Shown here piece by piece: positions 55,701 to 64,000 of a DNA stretch of 64,000 bases. The notes below the pieces were generated by a model. The model was given only the letters and a program-made list of their open reading frames with translations, had not been told where the DNA came from and ran no database searches. The translations under genes and the position numbers were made by a program. The stretch lies in assembly GCA_900074885.1 (NCBI GenBank), contig FJUW01000019.1, positions 186,001 to 250,000 of the forward strand, given 5' to 3'. The DNA comes from Rhynchosporium graminicola. Taxonomy: Eukaryota; Ascomycota; Leotiomycetes; Helotiales; Ploettnerulaceae. Each line of letters begins with the position of its first letter. The stretch's first letter is position 1.

Positions 55701-58700
55701 GACTTATGTCAGTAGCGCCCTCATTATGAAGATTCCCCGCCAAATGGCCCGATCTGTCCACTCGACTCTGGTCAATCGCTGCTTGGAGCAGCTCAAGGGA
55801 GCTGCCGCAAAGCTGAAGACCTTCAATGGTGAGCCATCCACTGATTCTGATGATTCAATGATTATTGTCGCTTCGGAAGATCAGTTCCAGGAGCAGGAGA
55901 TGATCTTCGCCCGTTCCTTGGCAGTACTGCGAGAATTTCTGAGGGCTTATCAGACCAAGCCACAGTTTGCCCCTCCGAAGACAAGGAGTTCAATCATTAC
56001 TGCTCCTCTTCAAATGGATGGCGAGCCTTTAGCGATCAAATACCAAGCATTCGATGGCAATGATCAGACGGAAGTCACGAAACTGAACCTTGGGACATTA
56101 AACACTGTTGCAAGTCTCTTTGCGCGTCTTGAGAACGCCACAGGTTTCAAGAACTATAGAGTGTATTGTGGAGGTGCAATCTTGGATCCTGAGGAGATGG
56201 ACATTTCTCAGAAGCTTCAAGACCTTCAATGTTTGAAGGCTCTTCTTCTAGTGCATAGAAAAGAGGACTCCCCAGGATTGCCAGGGCGCTTAAGCAGTGA
56301 CAAGACCACGCTCGAATTTGAGATCACGAAGCATTGTAAGGACCTGTGGGGGTATCTGGGTATGCATGAGAAAGTTGCTCAGGAGGTATGTCTTGCACAC
56401 TCCTTTTCCTTGCGCAGATATTAATCAATGATACAGATCTATTATTTCTTGATCAAATTTCCAGTCTACGATCGAATGCTTGAGGATTTCGCGTCTGATG
56501 TCACTTACACCGAGATTTTCCCCGCAGGCAAACCGTTCAAGTCTCTGTACGCAGTACACTCACTTCGTCAATACATTGCCGAATTTGCAAAGGCAAGTCT
56601 CCTTCAGGGTATCAGCTCGGCATAGTACTGACGATAACAGGGAACAAATCGCGACGCTGCGTTGACAAGAGCTATCTCTCTGATCGTCGCAGCAATATCA
56701 GATCCAACCATAGTCGACCAATGCGATAGCGATGATCTCAAAGAAGGTCTCGCTCTGCACATGATTGACTGCTTACTGCAATATCTGAAAGGTAAGAAGC
56801 TGTCTGAAACTTTTAATGCTCGCTTCTAAGACTATACAGAGCCGGTTCTTCCCATATCCGCAGCACCCTACCTCGATACGGCGCTCTTCAAGCGTCTGTT
56901 GTCCTTCTTATACGCTGCAACACCAGTGCGGGTGTCGCAAAGCTCTCAGTACCTGACTGCTCGTTCATTTGAATCGATGTTAGAGGCATCAATTCACAAC
57001 ATTTCATTCTGGGAGCATTTTCTGGCGCATATGCAAGGAAGCACGCTTTTGGAGGATCTTGTGCTGAAGCATCCGCAACAATTCATTAGGAAAAATGCTA
57101 CAAAGCAGATTTTGACAAAGTCTGCGGGCGTTCCAAGGTACGTTACTTGGATCATCGACATTGTCATTCTCTAATCTCAAATAGTCTTGGACAAGTATCG
57201 GCGACTATGTTCGTAGCAACATTTTGGCCCATGGTGGCTCATCTTATTCCACTAGCTGTTCACTTGCCATATCAATGCGAGGAGACTTTCTCGTTGGGTC
57301 TCGCATTGTTCAAGCGATTCGCTGATGTCGCAATAAGCCAATTGAACCTGGAGGCCCTCGCACAGCAGTGGGGAAATTTGCTGCTTAATCATAAGAGCCT
57401 AGAAGTAAGATTCTCTATCTTCATGCGTAGATCAAAACTGATAGCGAAGCAGAGTGTTGGACATACGGATAATGTGGACGCAGTAGCCCAAGGTCTTACC
57501 TTCATGATTTTCTATGCGACTTCTTTCACGAAGGCCTCGCAAAAGACTCTCTCCTGCAGGTCAGTCAATGGCCCCGATGACGAGATTATGGATGAAGCTG
57601 ACATGTTTAGTATCTTGGGTGCTCAACTGTTCCGCGAGCATCTCTTTCCTGAATTGTCTATTGATGAAGAGGATGAAGAACTTGTTGCCAAAGTACCCTT
57701 GTTGAACCCTACGACCAGACGTACTCTAGCTGAAACTGTCTACTTCCTGGTGAAGGATGATGAAGTTCAATACAGAGCTCTTCTACTAGAACTTTCCCGG
57801 CTTGTGCCACATGTGGATACTGATGATGGTATGTTTGAAGCCTGGTCATTCTGGTACGTATGCTTACTGCACAGGGCCATACATTTACGACCTTACCTGG
57901 CAATTTGACCGGAGCAAATCGATCAGATCTTCCGCTGGATTTGTGGGGCTGAAGAATCTTTCGAATACCTGCTACCTGAATTCTCTCTTCTCACAGCTTT
58001 TCATGAATATTCCCTTCCGAAAGTTCATGCTTGACGCTCATGTCGCTGATGGTGGCTCGTCCCAAAGGTTGTTATCCGAGACTCAGAATCTGTTTAGCTA
58101 CATGCAAAATAGCTTTCGTAGGTTTGTGGACCCTGTAAACCTTGCGAGTTCGATCCGTACCTATGAAGAGACGCCAATCGACGTCTCGATTCAGATGGAT
58201 GTCGATGAGTTCTACAATCTTCTCTTTGATCGCTGGGAGAGCCAAATTCTAGCTCCAGATGCCAAGAGAGAATTCAGATCTTTCTACGGCGGCCAACTTG
58301 TTCAACAAGTAAAGTCGAAAGAGTGTCCCCACATTTCCGAGCGCCTTGAACCCTTCTCGGCAATTCAGTGCGACATTAAAGGCAAGAGCACCCTCGAAGA
58401 GAGTCTCCAAGCTTACGTCAATGGGGAGGTCATGGAAGGCGACAATAAGTATAAGTGCTCAACATGTGACCGTCATGTTGATGCGGTCAAGAGAGCATGC
58501 CTGAAGGATATTCCAGATAATCTCATCTTCCACTTGAAAAGATTTGATTTCAACTTGCGCACTCTCATGCGTAGTAAGATCAATGATCACTTCCAATTTC
58601 CCAAGAAGATCGACATGCGACCTTACAAGGTGGAACACCTAAACAATGAACCAGACACCCAAGAGGATGTTTTTGAGTTGGTTGGAGTCCTGGTCCACTC

Positions 58701-60846
58701 AGGAACTGCAGAATCAGGCCACTATTATTCTTTCATCCGGGAGAGACCTTCGACGGGCGACAACGAAAGCTGGGTGGAGTTTAACGATGAATGTGTTAGC
58801 TCGTGGGATCCGAATCGTATGGAAGGAGCCTGCTATGGCGGACCAGACTTTCACGGGCCTACCGACCATAACAACAATCCTTACGATAAGAGTTGGAGTG
58901 CATACATGTTGTTTTATCAACGATCAACAGTAGTTATCGACCAGAAACAGATCCTCGATCTCTCTGGATTGATAAGCCCAGTCCGCTTGCCCGTCCCGCC
59001 ACGCTTGTCTAATTACATTGCGATGGAAAACGAACTCTTGATGCGCAAGTACTGCCTTTACGATCCCTCGCATGCAGCCTTTGTGTTAAAGATGCTTTCG
59101 AATATGAAAAATATCAACGGAGGCACCTGCTCTTCCTCTCACACTCTTGAGAAGCTGGCTCTGACAGCGTCGCTACATCACTTGGACCAAGTCTTTGCCC
59201 GGACCAAGGATACTCCAGATTTTCCAAACATCATGATCTCCATAAAGCAAATCTGCCAGAGCTGTGCGGAATGTAGTCGTGACTACCTCGAGTGGTTCTG
59301 CGACTTCCCGGAAACTTTGAAGCAGCTTCTTATCAAAAATCCAGATGGTCTCATTCGTCATGAGATTGCGACGTCAATTCTCGCTGCCTTGGTCAAGGTC
59401 AAAGCCGATGCCTCGTATGCATACGGCTTTAGCGACGAGGACGACAGCATAGATGATGTTGAAGCTGGAGATCCACAGCTAATTCAAAGAGTTGTCAAGG
59501 GTCTCTCGAGACTCTGGGATATCTTCCATAGCAGTTTTCGTGCTTGGCCGGAGTATTTTGGATTATTAGTAAGCATTTCCCAGATGGGTAAGCTCGAAGC
59601 CGCAGTTCTTCTGGATGCTGGATACCTCCAAAGGACAATGGAGATGATCTCGGCAGACCCAGTTCTTCCTCTCGGACACCAGTACTCGAGGATGCTGACT
59701 CTTCTTTCCAAACGACTTGCCAACAGACCTGTGTCTTTTGATGCTGTCATCACCCTCCTGTACAATCTCATGATAACCTGCGACCCTTCGGCCAATCCAG
59801 CCGAGGAAGGCGAGAGTCGTCTGGAACACGCCTTGGTCAACGACCCCGTGCCTTACAATGATTCGGAACGCAATTTACTCATGCAGCATTGGACGAAGAA
59901 CGATGTTAACATTCTGCTGGAGAAGCTTCTCTTGCTTCGCCAAAACCCAGATACGACTCAAGAGATCTTGATCCGACTTTTGGAGTTTCCGGAATCGCTA
60001 GATCGACACATTTTTCAGACAATCACTATTGGAATTAAACGGGGGAATTCAACGATGACATGCTCACCGTTTCTTCGAGCAGCAGCTGTTTACTGCGAGC
60101 GTTCGAAGAACCCCAAGGCATGGAGTCAGATGATTACTTTCGTTTCTAAGATGACTCCTAAATTTGACAATGGAGAAGGCGGCGCAGTCTTAAATTTCTT
60201 CAGGGATGTTTTTGAAGTCACACTGGTAGACCAGGATTACTCGGCGGAAGACTTTCTGAATTTCTACTTCGGACATCTTGCATTCTGGGCTCCGCACCTG
60301 CTCACGGATTACGAAGCTTCTGTACGGAACGAGACTGAGGAATTCATTCGAACGAATCTTCTGCAGGATGGTCTAGAATACAGCACCTTCGGAACAGAAG
60401 AGGAAGATCTTGAGAAGGCTAAGATATACATTGCCGCTGCTCGGAAATTGGGCTTTGCGTGCTTGGAACATTGTCAAGAATACTATCTCCGGGATCGGCA
60501 GCAAGCTGTCCGGGCCGTGTTGGTTCAGATCCAAGATGTGACATTGGCCTGTGAAAAGTTCTTCGACTTTGGTGAGAAGGACGATGAGACTCGGAAATTC
60601 TACGACATGTCAATTCGTAAGTCGAGTCAACATCCCCAACAAGACATCAGCTAACACATTTTAGACACGTGGACTGATCTAAAGAAGTGTATAGTCGAGG
60701 AGCCAGACGAGGAAGTCTCAGGTAAATGACTCTCACTCCTCAAAACTACCTAGCTGACAATTTTAGACTGGGATGGTTCTGAAGGCGAATATGACGACTC
60801 CTCAGAGCCCGTCGGGACCGTCAACGATGATGATATGCCTCTGTAA
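52749..60846 (+). CDS. Large ubiquitin carboxyl-terminal hydrolase (USP family, about 2,557 aa)
   Basis: A thiol protease that removes ubiquitin, resembling the giant USP9X/USP34-type enzymes with long helical flanks. Ten exons: 52749-53632, 53679-56385, 56437-56592, 56641-56791, 56840-57137, 57185-57404, 57450-57828, 57875-60616, 60665-60721, 60767-60846. The N-terminus is Ser/Pro-rich and acidic. HEAT-like helices fill residues 300-1000, and a ubiquitin-like segment lies near 1080-1160 (IKYQAFDGNDQTEVTKLNLG). The catalytic core opens with GFVGLKNLSNTCYLNSLFSQ (Cys about 1631). It carries a Cys-pair finger (KCSTCDRHVDA), LIFHLKRFDFN and the His box GTAESGHYYSFIRE (His about 1881), then WVEFNDECVSSWD. 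The 57405-57449 intron is a multiple of three with no stop and may be retained. The 56593 intron uses a GC donor. Tail acidic. Catalytic residues intact. Confidence 0.92.
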
Positions 60847-62697
60847 TCAACCTTGAGGAATGAAACGACTGACGAACTTACGACTTTCGTTCTGCTAAAT
60901 TTCCCTTTGTGCTTCCGGTTTTTTTGTACGGCGTTCCGGAGAAAGTGAGCGATATGACTTACGTTGGGAAATACAAGCAAGCAAGCGATTGGGCAGGATG
61001 GCGTGGCACAAAAAAAGATAATGCTCCCGAATACATCATAAACTGGATTTGCACGGAAGCATCATGGCGCAGAATGGGAGCTGGACTGATTTGATTTGGC
61101 TGCACTAGGCTGGGAGTGGCGTTTTAATGGACGCACGAAATATCTGGACGTGGGCCGATTGGCGTGGGCGTCGTCTTTTAATTTCCGATCTTTCTTAATG
61201 CTGGCCAATAGATGGATGGATGGAGCCATAGAAGTAGGTCTGTATCCCAAGATACAGACAAATTCATCATTCTTCCTCGACTCCTGCCTTTCTCTGTCTG
61301 GTTAAATCGAGGCTTCCTTCCGCTTCCCTTTTACTTGCTTACTCCTATCGATACTTCAGGTGTCCCCCTCTTTCTAGGACATAGAGTTTCGGCATGTGTG
61401 CTTACACCTCTATTATTTCCTTTCAATTCTTTCCTTGGATCGGTGTCGCGTGCCTGGAACCGACATGAGGGATGTTGGAGTTCCTCACTCGTCAAAGTTC
61501 GCTCTCACCGTATCTTCGCTTTTCGCTCACTGTCTTTTTCGAATCTATAATGATATGGAAGTCAGCAATTACTATTTCCATGTAATATATATGTATATTG
61601 TTGTTTCTTAAGGCGTTTGACAGTCAACGCTTGGTGTTCTTCAACCTTTCCGGTTCCTTGTCTATAAGTACGATCGAATGGTAACCTGCGTATGGTTTTA
61701 AATCACTTTCAGTGCCTTCTCTCGAAATCAAGATGTGGCTTTCGTGTTTGTCGTACAGACACTTATAATTGACGAGAATCAGCCCCTCTTTCCCAAGGAG
61801 TTGATACCTACCTTGCCCGCCAACGTATAACCTTCTCACCAAAAACACCAGTGGTGCTTACGAATACATGTCTCTGTCCAGCCTCGCCATTGGCAAAATA
61901 CGACATTGACAACTCTTACGAAGGTGTGGAAGACTTTTAAATTGCGACATCAAATCACGACTGATGAATCTTTCATTTTCGTGGAAATTAAGAACATGGA
62001 TTTCCACATATCGAAACAACTCGAATCTTCTGACAGCAGCTATTTCAAACAGTGACAGAGCAGAACAATCAGTGTCTCCGCTTGCGAAAGCTCAATTAAA
62101 AAAAAAAGCCTCGTCTTAAGCCCCCATGTATCAAGCCACCATATGCCAACGACGTATATCTCAGTCAACATGTAATAAAACGATATATCACATTTTAGAC
62201 TGATCTCATGACCGCCTCGTGACTCGCAGCATACTCGTTACCGACAACTCGGCTCTTCCGTCGTCCAAGGATGGTATTCTAAATCATCTCGCGCCATCTC
62301 CTCGACGTGTCAATTGGTTGCTGTTAGTCTTCCTGCGGCCACATAGGTGGCCTGCCGCTTCCTGCACAACAACGGTCGAGTGCGACTTGCAACAAAATCC
62401 AGGGTCTTGGCAGAGTCCTTTGGAATGAGTCACGTGGAACGGAAGAGAGGAGATCGCCATAGACATGAGAGTTGTTCTGAATATGATTTGTGTATTTACA
62501 ATTTCCCCATGTCCTGTATATTTGTCTTTTGTAAATGCCAGTAACGCCAGTGCCAATGCTAAACCCAAGTCGCAATCCCCAATGCCTAAATACCGAATCC
62601 GATCGCAGCGCTTGCTCTCAGATTGGTCAGATGAAGAAGTGAAGAAATTCCAAAAGTTGCCCCTAGAAACAATACGTCGTCAGAAGGTGACAACACG
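60847..62697. other. Convergent 3' gap
   Basis: About 1.85 kb between two convergent genes. Scattered short frames, a CT-rich stretch at 61265-61400, and an A9 run near 62098. A 217-codon plus-strand frame from 62465 runs antisense into the gene on the right and is a shadow. Nothing else is seen. Confidence 0.5.
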
Positions 62698-64000
62698 TCA
62701 ACACGTCTCGACCGGTGCTGTTTTCGCCTCTTTCCATCCATCTCCTACCATGAGGAAACACCACTCGCCCTTGGTGATTGGCGTCACGTCCTCGAAGCCA
62801 TTCGGGGTCATCGGCCCCCTTCGGAATGGTCCTCTGTCCTCTCTCAACTCCTCAACGCCCTTATCAGTCCCCTTGGCACTCTCTCCGACATTAACCGAAA
62901 CCAGCGTCTTCGCGCCATCATCGCTACACGTACTCTCACAAACACTCTGGCTCGGACTGGAAACCTCGGATGCAGAAGCAAAGTTCATACTCAGGCTAAG
63001 CTTCATCTTCCTCAAACCGCCAATCTCTCCGGCCACGAAATTGGTTTTAAGAAGAGGTGGACTCCTGCGCTCTTCACTCTGGACATCGATACCTCCGAAG
63101 CGCTCTTGGCCGCCATAAGCAGTTTTATAACCTTCGTTTACGTCGACGAGAGCGGCGAGACTGACACCGAGCCACTCGTAGGCACGCATCAGGTAGCCCT
63201 TGGTGATGCGTTTCCCATTTTGCGCTAGTACGAGACGTCGAAGCTCATCGACTGCTATGGTCAGATCACTGGGTGTAAGTGATCGGCTGTAGGTGTGTAG
63301 ATGGCATTTGAAGGTGTAGACGTGGTCGAGAGAGAGGAGGGTTAGGCCTTCCGAGGAGAAGATTACTTCGTTCTGGGTTAGGGAGCGGTGGATTAGGTGG
63401 CTTGTTAGGGGACAGCTTGTTGATTTTGTGAGGGGAGCGGGGGAGAGCCAGCCTGATCTGAGTGGAGAGTTAGTTTGTTATTCTGAAACGACAAGGAACG
63501 TCTATCTTGAAATGACGGATGATCTAAGGACTTTTTTTTCCAATCGAAGTCTGAACTATGGGAATGAGGAGTAAGATATAAGTAGAATATTTACCCGATG
63601 GAGAATTTCTTCTCGGCCTTCGCAATCGCGTGACGCAGAATCTTCTCTGCCTTTGCTGTAAGAGTGCTTGCGTGCATCAACGTGATGCCGTATGGGTTTG
63701 GTGAGTTCGGAGTTGTTGGTCTAGCTGAGATGGACGGAGCTGGAGAAGTAACTCGGTCGGCTGGTGAGTTTGGAAGACTAGGCCAATTGGTCCTTGACAA
63801 CGACGAAGAAGCTGTAGATGTTGACCTGGAAGTTGACGATCCAGAATCTGACATAGAAGACATGGAACTCTTGTTACTCGGCGTTCGTGTGAATGCTGAT
63901 GCACCGAAGAAAGATTTTACTGGAGATGTGGTGATCGAGTGACCTGGATATTCAGCTCCTTTAGTTGAAGCTTGTGGAGATGTGGCTGGTGATTGTGGGA
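62698..64000 (-). CDS. Conserved fungal protein of unknown function, 5' end beyond the window
   Basis: Two exons are visible: 63595 to the right edge, and 62698-63457, joined in phase over a 137-nt intron (GTAAAT..CACTCAG). The frame stays open to base 64000, so the N-terminus lies outside. The visible N-terminal 130 residues are Ser/Thr/Pro-rich (TSPVKSFFGASAFTRTPSNK). Then come helical, conserved-looking blocks: ITLMHASTLTAKAEKILRHA, IAKAEKKFSIGSGWLSPAPL, HLIHRSLTQNEVIFSSEGLT, LLSLDHVYTFKCHLHTY and ITKGYLMRAYEWLGVS. The C-terminal part is Gly/Ser-rich and looks disordered. It resembles a fungal family of unknown function (possibly the DUF7582 group), but I am not sure of that name. No catalytic motif is seen. 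Confidence 0.7.

Noticed and set aside
62465..63118. 217-codon plus-strand ORF
   Set aside because: Antisense to the conserved two-exon gene at the right edge, whose spliced frame is coherent. This is a shadow.
1..64000. CRISPR arrays, operons, Shine-Dalgarno sites, rRNA genes
   Set aside because: None seen. The spliceosomal introns and gene content show a fungal nuclear genome, where the bacterial features are not expected.

Overview
The window is nuclear DNA of a filamentous ascomycete (Pezizomycotina). Genes are split by 43-100 nt introns with GT..AG ends and CTAAC/CTGAC-like branch sites, gene spacing is 0.1-4 kb, and the recognisable products are typical fungal ones: a Zn2Cys6 regulator, a YAT-type amino-acid permease, Bud4, Pop3 and a large fungal USP-type deubiquitinase. 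The overall feel is Leotiomycetes (Helotiales-like), but that is an impression from protein sequence, not a proof. Exon joins below were worked out by hand and checked for phase.

Layout, left to right. 0.3-4.5 kb: gene-poor, with a small basic ORF, an unrecognised three-exon gene and a tRNA-like Pol III element followed by a GC hairpin and a T6 run. 4.5-8.3 kb: HEM4 and ERV1 diverge from one short promoter, then an amino-acid permease convergent with ERV1. 10-11.4 kb: a two-exon secreted protein and a doubtful neighbour. 13-18 kb: a tandem-CCCH zinc-finger gene with a long leader, then RPL28 (uL15) with two unusually long introns. 18.8-24.4 kb: CDC7 kinase and condensin subunit YCS4/Cnd1, divergent. 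24.4-28.9 kb: AT-rich gene-poor tract with two tRNA-like elements on the minus strand and one small hypothetical gene. 29.0-33.5 kb: BUD4 (anillin-like). 33.6-38.4 kb: gene-poor, with a 212-bp inverted-repeat element (MITE-like), a diverged 183-bp tandem repeat and a small three-exon membrane protein. 38.4-44.1 kb: a Zn2Cys6 regulator carrying an apparent one-base frameshift, a zinc-independent MDR oxidoreductase and a C2H2-finger gene. 45.2-48.2 kb: a low-complexity protein with about nine WG dipeptides in tandem repeats. 49.6-50.6 kb: POP3. 52.7-60.8 kb: a 2,557-residue ubiquitin hydrolase with ten exons, one GC-AG intron and a microsatellite-rich leader. 62.7-64.0 kb: a conserved unknown gene running off the right edge.

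Functionally the window is mostly housekeeping: haem synthesis and mitochondrial disulfide import (HEM4/ERV1), replication firing and chromosome condensation (CDC7/YCS4), ribosome and RNase P/MRP (RPL28/POP3), septation (BUD4) and ubiquitin removal. The items most likely to be undescribed are the WG-repeat protein, the tRNA-like/hairpin Pol III unit, the inverted-repeat element and the small spliced membrane and secreted proteins.
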